Source of the DNA: Thermoanaerobaculia bacterium | Lineage (GTDB): Bacteria; Acidobacteriota; Thermoanaerobaculia; Gp7-AA8 | Direction: 5' to 3' | DNA: 42,170 nt | Assembly: GCA_017883235.1 (NCBI GenBank) | Contig: JADGNY010000051.1 | Span: 1-42,170, forward strand | Shown here: piece after piece, positions 32,571-41,090 of the stretch | Position numbering within the stretch: position 1 is the stretch's first letter | Layout of the letters: every line of letters starts with the position of its first letter | Translations under genes and position numbers: made by a program | Notes under the pieces: generated by a model | Databases searched by the model: none | What the model was told of the DNA's origin: nothing | Seen by the model: the letters and a program-made list of their open reading frames with translations, nothing else

Positions 32571-33926
32571 TTGCGAGTACCGGAGAGCTTGAATCGCATC
32601 ACCCGCGCTCTGCGCCATCGCAACTACCGCCTTTTCTTCGGGGGACAGTCGATCTCCCTCATCGGGACGTGGATCACCCGCATCGCCACGAGCTGGCTGG
32701 TATACCGGCTCACCGGGTCGGAGCTGCTCCTCGGCGTGGTGGCGTTCAGCAGCCAGATTCCGCTGCTCGTCCTCGCTCCGATTGCCGGCGTGCTGGTCGA
32801 CCGCTGGGACCGGCACCGCATCCTGGTCATCACGCAGATCCTCTCGGCGCTGCAGTCGGCGGCGCTGGCCGTGCTGGCGCTGATGAACGTGATCACGGTG
32901 GCCGAGGTCATCGTGCTGCAGATCGTGCAGGGGGTGATCAACTCCTTCGATACGCCGGCGCGGCAGTCATTCGTGGTGGAGATGGTCGAAGACCGCGAAG
33001 ACCTGCCCAACGCCATCGCCCTCAACTCCTCGATGATCAACGCCTCGCGCATCATCGGCCCGTCGGTGGGCGGCATCCTCATCGCCACCGTCGGCGAAGG
33101 TTGGTGCTTCGGCGCGGACGCCATCTCGTACATCGCGGTCATCGTCTCGCTGCTCATGATGCGCCGCGCGCCGGCGCGGAAGGCGCACGTCGATACACAC
33201 ATGCTCGAAGAGCTGCGCACCGGCTGGAAGTACGTGGCCGGCTTCGCGCCGGTGCGCTCGCTGCTGCTGATCGTGGCGTTGGTGGGAGTGATGGGAATGC
33301 CCTATGCCACGCTGATGCCGGTCATCGCCTCGAAGGTTCTGCACGGCGGCCCGCATACCCTCGGCATCCTGATGACCGCCTCGGGCGTCGGCGCGCTGGC
33401 CGGCACGATCTACCTGGCCTCGCGCCACACCGTGGTCGGCCTCGGCAAGGTCATCGTGGCGGCCATGGCGGCGCTCAGCATCGGCCTGATCGCCTTCTCC
33501 TTCTCGCGCACGCTCTGGCTCTCGGCGCTTCTGCTTCCGATCATCGGCGCGGGGATCATGGCCCAGGCGGCGTCGGCGAACACGATCCTGCAGACCGTCG
33601 TCGACGAGCGGCTGCGCGGGCGGGTGATGGCCTTCTTTTCGGTGGCCATCATGGGGATGCAGCCGATCGGCGCGCTCCTTTCCGGCATGGTCGCCGAACG
33701 GATCGGATCGGAGATGACCATCTTCTACGGCGCGTTGGCCTGCCTGGCGGGGTGCGTCTGGTTCGCCATCCGCCGGCCGATGCTGGCCGAGCACATCCGT
33801 CCCATCTACATCGAGCGGGGAATCATTCCGTGGGACGACGGCGACCTCGCCCCGGCCGCGGCGGCGAACGTGAACATCACGATTGACAATGGAGGAGGAA
33901 ATGCCCGCAAAGAAAAAGCCGGATGA
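32571..33926 (+). CDS. MFS transporter, MFS_3/EntS-like exporter
   Basis: 451 residues with about 12 hydrophobic segments. The start TTG at 32571 precedes RVPESLNRITRALRHRNYRL, followed by FFGGQSISLIGTWITRIATS, the typical opening of the PF05977 (MFS_3) branch. The loop between TM2 and TM3 carries AGVLVDRWDRHRIL, the MFS motif A form. A region FDTPARQSFVVEMV follows TM4, also characteristic. The family exports drugs or siderophores; the substrate here is unknown. The C-terminus overlaps the VOC gene start by 26 nt, suggesting an operon. Confidence 0.88.
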   Translation: MRVPESLNRITRALRHRNYRLFFGGQSISLIGTWITRIATSWLVYRLTGSELLLGVVAFSSQIPLLVLAPIAGVLVDRWDRHRILVITQILSALQSAALAVLALMNVITVAEVIVLQIVQGVINSFDTPARQSFVVEMVEDREDLPNAIALNSSMINASRIIGPSVGGILIATVGEGWCFGADAISYIAVIVSLLMMRRAPARKAHVDTHMLEELRTGWKYVAGFAPVRSLLLIVALVGVMGMPYATLMPVIASKVLHGGPHTLGILMTASGVGALAGTIYLASRHTVVGLGKVIVAAMAALSIGLIAFSFSRTLWLSALLLPIIGAGIMAQAASANTILQTVVDERLRGRVMAFFSVAIMGMQPIGALLSGMVAERIGSEMTIFYGALACLAGCVWFAIRRPMLAEHIRPIYIERGIIPWDDGDLAPAAAANVNITIDNGGGNARKEKAG

Positions 33927-34599
33927 CGTGCCGCAGTTCTTCAGGCTGAGTGTGGAGGTCGGCAATCTCGAGGATGCCATTCCGTTCTACACGAAGCTGC
34001 TCGACGTGGAGGGGCGCAAGCAGCCGGGGGCACGCTGCTACTTCGAATGCGGTCCTGTGACGCTCTCCGTGCTCGACGTCTCCTCGGCGCGGAAGCCCCA
34101 TCCGGCGGCGAAGGCGCTTTACTTCACGGTCAGAGATCTCGATGCCGCCTTCGCGCGCGCCAGGGAGCTCGGGTGCCTCTCGCAGGAGTCGGTTCACGAT
34201 GCGCCCGGCGGCGGAATCGTCGTCCGGCCGTGGGGCGAGCGGTCGTTCTACGCGGAGGATCCGTGGAGCAACCCGCTGTGTTTCGTCGAAGAGGGGACGG
34301 GCAACTGCCGCGTAAGACACAGGCACAGACAAGAGTGTCTGTGCCACATTTATCCTGCTAAGAGGATGGAGATCGGCCAATCGAGCAGGGCCGAATGTGG
34401 CACAGACACTCTTGTCTGTGCCTGGAAAAGTGGCAGCGGTGAACCTGCAAACATGTGGTGCCGCCAGACGGCGGCACCACACCTCATCAACTACTTCTTC
34501 AGCATCGCCGCAAGTGCTTCGAGCCGCTCGCTCCAGAAGGTACGCATGCGGTCCGCGTCAGCTTTGGTGGCATGCTTCCTGTGCTCTAGCGCCACCTGA
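33901..34599 (+). CDS. VOC (glyoxalase/bleomycin-resistance fold) protein with altered C-terminus
   Basis: Start ATG 33901 after GGAGGAA. Residues 1-130 form one VOC unit: FFRLSVEVGNLEDAIPFYTK, CYFECGPVTLSVLDV, AKALYFTVRDLDAAFARARE, GERSFYAEDPWSNPLCFVEE. Possible metal residues are at the standard strand positions (E on strand 1, E near the end), but the set is not clearly complete. A normal protein of this family stops near 34300. Here the frame runs on for about 100 residues through an inverted-repeat element and into the antisense of the next gene, so the tail is probably accidental. Function unknown; co-transcription with the MFS gene could point to resistance. Confidence 0.7.
   Translation: MPAKKKPDDVPQFFRLSVEVGNLEDAIPFYTKLLDVEGRKQPGARCYFECGPVTLSVLDVSSARKPHPAAKALYFTVRDLDAAFARARELGCLSQESVHDAPGGGIVVRPWGERSFYAEDPWSNPLCFVEEGTGNCRVRHRHRQECLCHIYPAKRMEIGQSSRAECGTDTLVCAWKSGSGEPANMWCRQTAAPHLINYFFSIAASASSRSLQKVRMRSASALVACFLCSSAT
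34321..34423. repeat. Perfect 30-bp inverted-repeat element
   Basis: The 30-bp arm at 34321-34350 (AGGCACAGACAAGAGTGTCT...) is exactly complementary to 34394-34423, and each arm is itself a partial palindrome (CACAGACA/TGTCTGTG). About 43 bp separate the arms. It looks like a MITE-like or REP element inserted at the end of the VOC gene. Confidence 0.75.
34455..34480 (-). terminator. Hairpin terminator of the SRPBCC gene
   Basis: A perfect 11-bp stem GTGGTGCCGCC/GGCGGCACCAC with a 4-nt loop, 10 nt past the stop of the minus-strand gene at 34491. There is no long T run. Confidence 0.6.
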
Positions 34600-35150
34600 C
34601 TCTTCGCCTCGCCCCGCGCATAAAACCCGATGTCGACGGGCGAACCGTCGTCCCAGCGGATGCGCATCGATTTGTTCACCGTCGCCGTTCGAATGGTCAG
34701 CTTCACCCCAGGCAGCCACTTCGCGCGCTGGCGGGCATTGCTGAATGCCGCGTACAGCTTCGCCAGCGGAACCACGATTGTCTTGCTCTTCGTAACCGAC
34801 CACTCGCCGCTGCGCTGCTGGCCATGCGCGCGCAGTCCACGAATGCGCTCGTATCCGACGGCCACCATCTGCGTCCACCAGCCGGACGTCTTGTACTTCT
34901 CGCGGATATGTGCCACCAGCTCGGGATGCGACATCTCCTTCCCGCCGGCTTTGTCGAGCACGAACACCCACTTCGACCATTCGCAGCCGGTGGCCTTTTT
35001 CACCGACTCATCGCTGAGGCGCGCGAGCGCCGCGTAATCGGGAGCGGGAGCTGGTTTGGGAACGAGATGAAGACGGGCCGTGGTGTACGACTCACCGGTC
35101 TTCTGCATGCGCGCACGAACGACGCGCTTGAGGTCTTTCTGCTTCGGCAT
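34491..35150 (-). CDS. SRPBCC/START-fold protein
   Basis: 219 residues from ATG 35150 (MPKQKDLKRVVRARMQKTGE); an upstream ATG at 35183 adds 11 residues. The N-terminal 45 residues resemble the small domain found before DUF4287/AHSA1-type proteins (RARMQKTGESYTTARLHL). The C-terminal part has the SRPBCC pattern: VPLAKLYAAFSNARQRAKWL, MRIRWDDGSPVDIGFYARGE, QVALEHRKHATKADADRMRT. Such proteins bind hydrophobic ligands; the ligand is unknown. It is transcribed alone and ends at a hairpin. Bases 35151-35332 upstream hold no gene. Confidence 0.8.
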   Translation of the reverse strand: MPKQKDLKRVVRARMQKTGESYTTARLHLVPKPAPAPDYAALARLSDESVKKATGCEWSKWVFVLDKAGGKEMSHPELVAHIREKYKTSGWWTQMVAVGYERIRGLRAHGQQRSGEWSVTKSKTIVVPLAKLYAAFSNARQRAKWLPGVKLTIRTATVNKSMRIRWDDGSPVDIGFYARGEAKSQVALEHRKHATKADADRMRTFWSERLEALAAMLKK

Positions 35151-35332
35151 CGCGAAATTCTCCTTCGTTCTGTCCGCGAGCACCGCTCCCAGCAGCGAAG
35201 CCCTCGAACGAAGGTTCGCAAGTACCCAACCCGGGAGTATGCCCCCCTTTGCCTCCGCATCGGACCTTCGCTGGGGACGGTCTCAGGAGGTTAGACGCGA
35301 GTCGCCGCCAGCGAAAAATTATAACCGCGGAT

Positions 35333-36589
35333 TCACTTCGGCAACGTCACCACGAACGTCGCCCCCCCGCCCGCCGCACCCTCCACCTCGATGTTCCCCC
35401 GGTGCTGGAGGATCAGGTGCTTGGTGATGGCCAGGCCGAGGCCGGAGCCGGCGATTTCCTGGGAGCGGCTTTTGTCGATGCGGTAGAAGCGGCGGAAGAT
35501 ACGGTCGCGCTCCTCGGGGGGGATGCCTTCGCCGTGATCGGCGATGCGGACGATGCCGCGGCCAGGGGTTGACAAGACATCGATGTCGATCGACGTCCCC
35601 TCGCCGCCGTACTTGATGGCGTTGTCGAGCAGGTTGGCGAAGGCCTGTTGCAGTCGCATGGCGTCGCCGTGGATGCGCACGCCGTCGCCGGTGATGACGA
35701 AGCGGAGTTGTTTCTGTGAGGCGCGGTCGCGGAAGTCTTCGCAGAGGTCTTCGACCAGACGGCGCAGCTCGATCTCCGCGCGCTCCAGACTGAGATCGCC
35801 GGCTTCGATGTGGCTCAGCTCCGATAGATCCTGGGCCAGCCGTTCCAGCCGCGCGAGCTGGCGCGACATGATCCGGCGGAGCTGGCTCTCCTGCTCTTCG
35901 GTCAACAGGCCGCGATCGAATTCGAACGTTTCGACGGCCGACTTGAGCGCGGCCAGCGGCGTACGGACCTCGTGAGAAAAGTCGGCGATGAACTCGCGGC
36001 GCAGCTCTTCGAGCCGCTCGACGTGCGTGACGTCGATGAACAAGGCGACGGCGGCGAGATCATGTGACGGCAGCGGAAAGGCGCGCATCTCGATCTTCCG
36101 CTCCTCGATGCCGCTGCGGATAGAGAAGCGTCTGGCCGAGTCGGCACGGCCGGCAGTATGGCCGAGCGCATCATCGAAACCGGAGAGGATGGAATCGTTG
36201 CGCAGCACGGCGGCGATCGGCTGTCCGACGAAACCGGCCTGCAGGTTGAACATCGCGGCGAACCGGCGGTTGGCCAGGACGACCCGCCGTTGCCGGTCGA
36301 TGGCCAGTACCCCTTCACCCATGCCGTTCATGATCTGTTGCAGCAGCGCATTCTGAAATTCGGACGCCGAAAGCTGCCGCGCCAGATCCGCGCGCGAGCG
36401 GTAGAAGCGCGCGGCAATCTCGTCGACGGCGCCAAAGGAATCGACGTCGAGCGATGCCAGAGCTTCGGCGTCAGGACGCCCGAGGCGATCGGAGAGACGG
36501 CGGATGTCGGAGTGCGTTCGCGACCAGAGGGTGGCGAAAACGATCGCGGCGGCGAGGGCGAGTATTGCTGTGAGAGCGAGAGGAAGCAT
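35333..36589 (-). CDS. phoR: PhoR-type sensor histidine kinase
   Basis: 418 residues. One N-terminal membrane segment (LPLALTAILALAAAIVFATL), a linker, a PAS domain (about 78-190, GEGVLAIDRQRRVVLANRRF), then the HisKA box DFSHEVRTPLAALKS with H206. The ATPase domain has N box FANLLDNAIKYG, G1 DHGEGIPPEE, F box IFRRFYRIDKS and G2 GSGLGLAI. It lacks a large periplasmic sensor, as usual for PhoR, which reads phosphate status through PstSCAB and PhoU. It is the last gene of the pst-pho cluster, separated from phoB by 290 bp of repeats. Confidence 0.92.
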   Translation of the reverse strand: MLPLALTAILALAAAIVFATLWSRTHSDIRRLSDRLGRPDAEALASLDVDSFGAVDEIAARFYRSRADLARQLSASEFQNALLQQIMNGMGEGVLAIDRQRRVVLANRRFAAMFNLQAGFVGQPIAAVLRNDSILSGFDDALGHTAGRADSARRFSIRSGIEERKIEMRAFPLPSHDLAAVALFIDVTHVERLEELRREFIADFSHEVRTPLAALKSAVETFEFDRGLLTEEQESQLRRIMSRQLARLERLAQDLSELSHIEAGDLSLERAEIELRRLVEDLCEDFRDRASQKQLRFVITGDGVRIHGDAMRLQQAFANLLDNAIKYGGEGTSIDIDVLSTPGRGIVRIADHGEGIPPEERDRIFRRFYRIDKSRSQEIAGSGLGLAITKHLILQHRGNIEVEGAAGGGATFVVTLPK

Positions 36590-36594
36590 TAGTT

Positions 36595-36879
36595 CTGCCG
36601 CTCTGCGGCGTTGTCTGCGGCTTCGCCGCGTTGTCTGCGCTTCGCGCGTTGTCTGCGGCGTGGCCGCGTGGTCGATGTTTGCCGCTCTGCAGCGTTGTCT
36701 GCGTTTCGCGCGTTGCTTGCGGCGGGGCCGCGTGGTGATGTTTGCTCAATCATGCTGACAGATCATCCGGCGAAGCCCGCAGACTACGCCGTCAGGCAAC
36801 ACACAACGCGCGAAGCGCAAACAACGCGGCGACAGCCGCAGACAACGCCGCGAAGCGGCAGACAACGCGCGAAGCGCAG
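36595..36879. repeat. Repeat-filled gap between phoB and phoR
   Basis: Many short palindromic units of the type TTGTCTGCGCTTCGCGCG on the left half and the reverse-complement type GCGAAGCGCAGACAACGC on the right half (from about 36770), so the whole gap can fold back on itself. The same family fills 38229-38383. Confidence 0.75.
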
Positions 36880-37557
36880 TTACACAGGCGGATCGTACCG
36901 GTACCCGAACCCGACCACTGTGGTAATCCGCTCGGTGCCGATCTTCTTCCGCAGGTTGCGGATGTGGGCGTCGACGGTTCGTGTCTCCACGTCGTCGTTC
37001 ATCTGCCAGACCTCGGAGAGGATGCGGTCGCGCGAGATCACGGTGCCGCGGTTGCGGACGAGCAGCAGCAGCAGCTCCATCTCCTTTTTTGCCAGCTTCA
37101 CTTCCTGGCCGAGGTGGTAGACGCGAAAAGCCTTCTCATCGATGCGCAGCTCGCCGTCGTCGTAGCCGGAGACATCGCGCGACGACGACTGCGTCCGGCG
37201 CAGGATGGCGGCCACGCGCGCGATCAGCTCGCGGATGGCGAACGGCTTGGTGAGGTAATCGTCGGCGCCGAGCTCGAGGCCGGTGATGCGGTCGCGCTCG
37301 GAACCGCGCGCTGTCAGCATCAGGATCGGGATCGACTTCGTCGACGGCTCGCGGCGCAGCTCGCGGCAGATCGTCAGTCCGTCGACATCCGGAAGATTGA
37401 GATCGAGGATGACGAAGTCGAAGCCGCCGCCCTGTACGGCCACGAGCCCCTCGTGGCCATCGCCGTAGAGGAACAAGCGGTAGCCTTCACGCTCCAGGTT
37501 CAGGCGGACCGTGAAGGCGATGTCGGCGTCGTCTTCGATCAGGGCAATCTTCGTCAT
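36880..37557 (-). CDS. phoB: PhoB-type response regulator
   Basis: 225 residues. The receiver domain has acidic cluster E8-D9-D10, phospho-acceptor D52 in FVILDLNLPDVDG, the T in MLTARG and K in YLTKPF. The DNA-binding winged helix (about 125-225) is of the OmpR/PhoB type (LAKKEMELLLLLVRNRGTVI, TRTVDAHIRNLRKKIG). The start overlaps the phoU stop by 4 nt. It activates phosphate-starvation genes when phosphorylated by PhoR. Confidence 0.93.
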   Translation of the reverse strand: MTKIALIEDDADIAFTVRLNLEREGYRLFLYGDGHEGLVAVQGGGFDFVILDLNLPDVDGLTICRELRREPSTKSIPILMLTARGSERDRITGLELGADDYLTKPFAIRELIARVAAILRRTQSSSRDVSGYDDGELRIDEKAFRVYHLGQEVKLAKKEMELLLLLVRNRGTVISRDRILSEVWQMNDDVETRTVDAHIRNLRKKIGTERITTVVGFGYRYDPPV

Positions 37558-38228
37558 TCGCCCGCCGCGGCGGCATGCGCCGTGTGCTTGATCATCTTCC
37601 CTTCGACGAGATAGACGACCATCTCGCAGATGTTCGTGGCGCCGTCGGCCATCCGTTCGAAGTACTTGCCGATGAAGGTCAGGCGGATCGCCGAGGAGAT
37701 GTTACGCGCGTCTTCGAGCATGTAGGTGAGCAGGTTGCGGAACGAGCTCTCGGTGAGCGCGTCGACGTTGTCATCCTCGGCGATGACCTTGCGGGCCAGA
37801 GCGGCGTCGCCTCGGACGAATGCGTCGAGCGCCTGGCGGACCATGGCCTGGGCATCGTGCGCGAGGCGCGGGAGGTCGGCGACGGGCTTGATCATCGGCT
37901 CGCGATTCAATTCGATGACGCGCTCGCAGACGTCCTGGGCCAGATCGGCGATCCGCTCCAGCTCCGGCGTGATCTTCATGATCGTGGCCACGAAGCGGAG
38001 ATCGCTCGCCGCCGGCTGCATCTTGGCGATCAGCTCGATCGTCTTCTGGTCGATGACGATCTCCATCCGGTCGATCTCATCGTCGCGGACGATGACCTCA
38101 TTGGCCAGCGTCGTGTCGCGCTCGAGGAGCGCCCGGATCGAGCGCGCCATGGCATCCTCGACCATCGCCCCCATGCGTAGAAGGAGATGATTCAACTCCT
38201 CGATGTCTTTGTCGAAATGGCGTTGCAT
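37554..38228 (-). CDS. phoU: Phosphate signalling regulator PhoU
   Basis: 224 residues, the normal length. Two PhoU three-helix repeats with the metal-binding E/D patterns: MEIVIDQKTIELIAKMQPAA followed by SDLRFVATIMKITPELERIADLA in the first, and ARNISSAIRLTFIGKYFERM-ADGATNICEMVVYL in the second. The start RHFDKDIEELNHLLLRMGAM is typical. It couples the Pst transporter to PhoR and represses the regulon when phosphate is plentiful. It overlaps phoB by 4 nt. Confidence 0.94.
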   Translation of the reverse strand: MQRHFDKDIEELNHLLLRMGAMVEDAMARSIRALLERDTTLANEVIVRDDEIDRMEIVIDQKTIELIAKMQPAASDLRFVATIMKITPELERIADLAQDVCERVIELNREPMIKPVADLPRLAHDAQAMVRQALDAFVRGDAALARKVIAEDDNVDALTESSFRNLLTYMLEDARNISSAIRLTFIGKYFERMADGATNICEMVVYLVEGKMIKHTAHAAAAGE

Positions 38229-38383
38229 AACTGCGCCTCCGGCGCGTTGTCTGCCGCTTCGCGGCGTTGTCTGCGCTTTGCGCGTTTTCTGCGGCTATCG
38301 CCGCGTTATTTCGTTTCGATCTTCTCGATCATTGAACATATTGACCACGCGGCCGCGCCGCAGACAACGCGTGAAGCGCATCA
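38229..38383. repeat. Repeat-filled gap between pstB and phoU
   Basis: Short palindromes of the TTGTCTGCGCTTTGCGCG type at the left and an inverted unit GCAGACAACGCGTGAAGCGC at the right. Same family as 36595-36879. Confidence 0.7.
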
Positions 38384-39142
38384 TCATCCAAACCTTCCCG
38401 TCACGTAATCTTCGGTCATCTTCTCTTTGGGGTTCATGAAAATCGCGTTGGTGTCGGCGTATTCGATCAATTTGCCGAGCATGAAGAAGGCAGTACGGTC
38501 GCTGACGCGGGCGGCCTGCTGCATGTTGTGGGTGACGATGACGATAGTGTAGTTGTCCTTGAGCTCGTAGATCAGCTCTTCGATCTTCGAGGTGGCGAGG
38601 GGGTCGAGCGCCGAGGCCGGCTCGTCCATCAGCACGATCTCGGGATCGACGGCCAGGGCGCGGGCGATGCAGAGCCGCTGCTGCTGGCCGCCGGAGAGGG
38701 CCATGGCGCTGGCGTGCAGCCGGTCTTTCACCTCGTGCCAGAGCGCGGCCCGCGTCAGCGAGCGCTCGATGATCTCGTCGAGCTGGCGCTTGTTGCGCAT
38801 CCCGCCGATCTTCAGACCGTACGCGACGTTCTCGTAGATCGACTTCGGGAAGGGGTTCGATTTCTGGAAGACCATCCCAACCTTGCGGCGCAACTCCACG
38901 ACGTCGGTATCGCCGCCGTAGACATCCTGCCCGTCGATCATGATCGCCCCGGTCGCCCTTGCCTCGGGGATGATGTCGTTCATCCGGTTGATGGAGCGAA
39001 TGAAGGTCGACTTCCCGCATCCCGAGGGGCCGATCAGCGCCGTCACCTTCTGTGCCGGAATCTCGAGCGAGATGCCGTGCAGCACTTTGGATGCGCCGTA
39101 GAAGAAGTCGAAGTTGCGGACGGAGATTTTCGATTCAGTCAT
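38384..39142 (-). CDS. pstB: Phosphate ABC transporter ATP-binding protein PstB
   Basis: 252 residues from ATG 39142 ([20 protein letters not shown]); the frame is open further upstream through a dispersed repeat, which is not coding. Walker [11 protein letters not shown]-loop in [18 protein letters not shown], signature LSGGQQQRL, Walker [15 protein letters not shown] and the switch His in [13 protein letters not shown] are all present. The end ([14 protein letters not shown]) is the standard PstB C-terminus. Confidence 0.95.
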   Translation of the reverse strand: MTESKISVRNFDFFYGASKVLHGISLEIPAQKVTALIGPSGCGKSTFIRSINRMNDIIPEARATGAIMIDGQDVYGGDTDVVELRRKVGMVFQKSNPFPKSIYENVAYGLKIGGMRNKRQLDEIIERSLTRAALWHEVKDRLHASAMALSGGQQQRLCIARALAVDPEIVLMDEPASALDPLATSKIEELIYELKDNYTIVIVTHNMQQAARVSDRTAFFMLGKLIEYADTNAIFMNPKEKMTEDYVTGRFG

Positions 39143-39190
39143 TGTTTGCTCGTTCGGTGTCCGGGCAGAAACAAAGTCCTGCGCAAGCTC

Positions 39191-39254
39191 CGCCCCCTCA
39201 TCCGCCTTCGGCACCTTCTCCCCCGCAAGAAACCGCGGGGGAGAAGGGCTCTCG
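39191..39254 (-). repeat. Dispersed hairpin repeat, short inverted copy 3
   Basis: CGCCCCCTCATCCGCCTTCG, then CACCTTCTCCCCCGCAAGAA and its hairpin partner. It matches both ends of the elements at 318-416 and 5025-5121 but lacks their central GAGCGAGCGAAGCGAGTCG part. It lies between pstA and pstB. Confidence 0.65.
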
Positions 39255-39291
39255 AGGGTTGTGCTTCGAATACTTTGCAAGACAGAAGCAG

Positions 39292-40143
39292 TCACGGGCG
39301 GTTCATCCTTTCGAGACGGCGCACGGCCAGGCGCGCGGCGATCGACAGAGTCAGAATGATCATCACGAGCAGGAACGCGCCGGCCCATGCCTGCCGGTGC
39401 CAATCGTCGTACGGCGACTGGGCGTAGGTGTAGACCTGCACCGTGAGCGATGCGATGGGCTGGGTGAGGCTCGTCGACCAGAAGCGGTTGCCGAGTGCTG
39501 TGAAGAGCAGCGGTGCGGTCTCGCCGGCCACGCGTGCGAGCGCGACGAGGATACCGGTGAGGATGCCCGGCAACGCCGCCGGAACGATAACGCTGAAAAC
39601 CGCACGGCTACGCGTCGCACCAAGCGCCAGCGCCCCTTCGCGCAGACCTCCGGGAACGAGGCGCAGCAACTCTTCCGTCGTCCGAACGACGATGGGAACC
39701 ATCAGAAAGCCGAGCGCAACGCCGCCGGCGAGGGCGCTGAAGCGCTTGACGGGCAAGACCACCAGTCCATAGGCAAAGATGCCGACGACGATCGACGGCA
39801 CGCCGTTGAGAACGTCGGCCGCAAAGCGCACGGCGGAGGAAAACTTCGTCTCCGGATATTCGGCCAGATGGACTCCGCAAATGCCGCCCACCGGAATGGC
39901 GAAGAGCGCCGCGATACCGATGAGGATCAGCGTCCCGACGATGGCGTTGGCCATCCCGCCGCCGGTCTCACCGACCGGCTTCGGCATCTTGGTAAAGAAG
40001 TCCCAGTTCAGCGCACCGGCGCCTTCCTTGATCACATAGAAAAGGATCATCGCCAAAGGGATGAGCGCGACTACGACGGCAAGAGCGCAGAGGACCTCGA
40101 ACACCCGGGAGAAGAGCTTGCGCCGGCGGAGGTTGGCAGTCAT
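39292..40143 (-). CDS. pstA: Phosphate ABC transporter permease PstA
   Basis: 283 residues with six hydrophobic segments. The permease EAA loop is seen in [20 protein letters not shown], followed by [25 protein letters not shown], the PstA-specific pattern. The start overlaps the pstC stop by 4 nt. It forms the inner-membrane channel with PstC. Confidence 0.94.
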   Translation of the reverse strand: MTANLRRRKLFSRVFEVLCALAVVVALIPLAMILFYVIKEGAGALNWDFFTKMPKPVGETGGGMANAIVGTLILIGIAALFAIPVGGICGVHLAEYPETKFSSAVRFAADVLNGVPSIVVGIFAYGLVVLPVKRFSALAGGVALGFLMVPIVVRTTEELLRLVPGGLREGALALGATRSRAVFSVIVPAALPGILTGILVALARVAGETAPLLFTALGNRFWSTSLTQPIASLTVQVYTYAQSPYDDWHRQAWAGAFLLVMIILTLSIAARLAVRRLERMNRP

Positions 40144-41090
40144 GCCAATGCCTCCTCGGCCGGTACAATCGGCGCGGCGATCGGCGCCACGACCCGGCGC
40201 TTCATCGACCAGATCAGCAGCCGCGAGATGATGTTCACGGCGACGGTGATGATGAAGAGGAGAAGCCCGATCTCGATCAGCGCGTGCAGATAAAGCTCGT
40301 CCGCGGCCTCGGTGAATTCATTGGCGATGACGGCGGCCATCGTGTATTGCGGCTTGAACAGCGATGCCGTTACCTGCGGCGAGTTGCCGATGACCATGGT
40401 CACGGCGATCGTTTCGCCGAGTGCACGGCCGAAGCCGAGCATGACCGCGCCGATGATGCCGCTCTTGCCAAAGCCGATGGCGACCTTGATGGCCTCCCAC
40501 CGCGTCGCCCCGAGCGCGTACGCGGCCTCGCGTTGTGTCGACGGGACGTTTTTCAGGATCTCGCGCGCCACCGAGGAGGTGAACGGAATCACCATCACGG
40601 CCAGAATCAACGCCGCGGCGAGCATGCCCACGCCGAGCGGCGGTCCGTTGAACAGCGGAATCTTCTTCAACGCGTCCGGGGTCGCCACTTCCAGCTTTCG
40701 GACGAACGGGACCAGCACGAAGACTCCCCATAGGCCATAGACGATCGACGGAATAGCCGCCAGAAGGTCGGTGAGATAGGCGAGCGGCTGGCGCAACAGG
40801 CGCGGCGACAGCTCAGAAATGAAGATTGCGATGCCGAGGGCGATCGGTGTGGCGATCAGGAGCGCCAGGATCGACGAATAGAGCGTTCCCCAGATGAAGG
40901 GAAGGGCGCCGAAGTCGCCGGAGACCGGATTCCAGGTCGAAGTCGTCCAGAATTTCAGACCGAACTTCGCGATCGACAGCATCGATTGCCGTGTCAGCTC
41001 AAAGGCGATTCCGAGCACGAGCAGCAGCACGAGAGCTGCGAACGCGCCGGTGCCGAGGCGGAAACTGCGGTCGTCCGAAGAGCGTCTCAT
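40140..41090 (-). CDS. pstC: Phosphate ABC transporter permease PstC
   Basis: 316 residues, six hydrophobic segments. Motifs are FIWGTLYSSILALLIATPIA, AAIPSIVYGLWGVFVLVPFV, the EAA-type loop STQREAAYALGATRWEAIKV and MLGFGRALGETIAVTMVIGN. It overlaps pstS by 4 nt and pstA by 4 nt, so the three are translationally coupled. Confidence 0.95.
   Translation of the reverse strand: MRRSSDDRSFRLGTGAFAALVLLLVLGIAFELTRQSMLSIAKFGLKFWTTSTWNPVSGDFGALPFIWGTLYSSILALLIATPIALGIAIFISELSPRLLRQPLAYLTDLLAAIPSIVYGLWGVFVLVPFVRKLEVATPDALKKIPLFNGPPLGVGMLAAALILAVMVIPFTSSVAREILKNVPSTQREAAYALGATRWEAIKVAIGFGKSGIIGAVMLGFGRALGETIAVTMVIGNSPQVTASLFKPQYTMAAVIANEFTEAADELYLHALIEIGLLLFIITVAVNIISRLLIWSMKRRVVAPIAAPIVPAEEALA

Noticed and set aside
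32558-33886. 442-residue ORF in a second frame over the MFS gene
   Set aside because: Arg/His-rich shadow without membrane segments; the MFS frame is clearly the coding one.
38384-39403. Long form of PstB starting at 39403
   Set aside because: The extra 87 residues translate pstA antisense and a dispersed repeat; the normal PstB start is at 39142.
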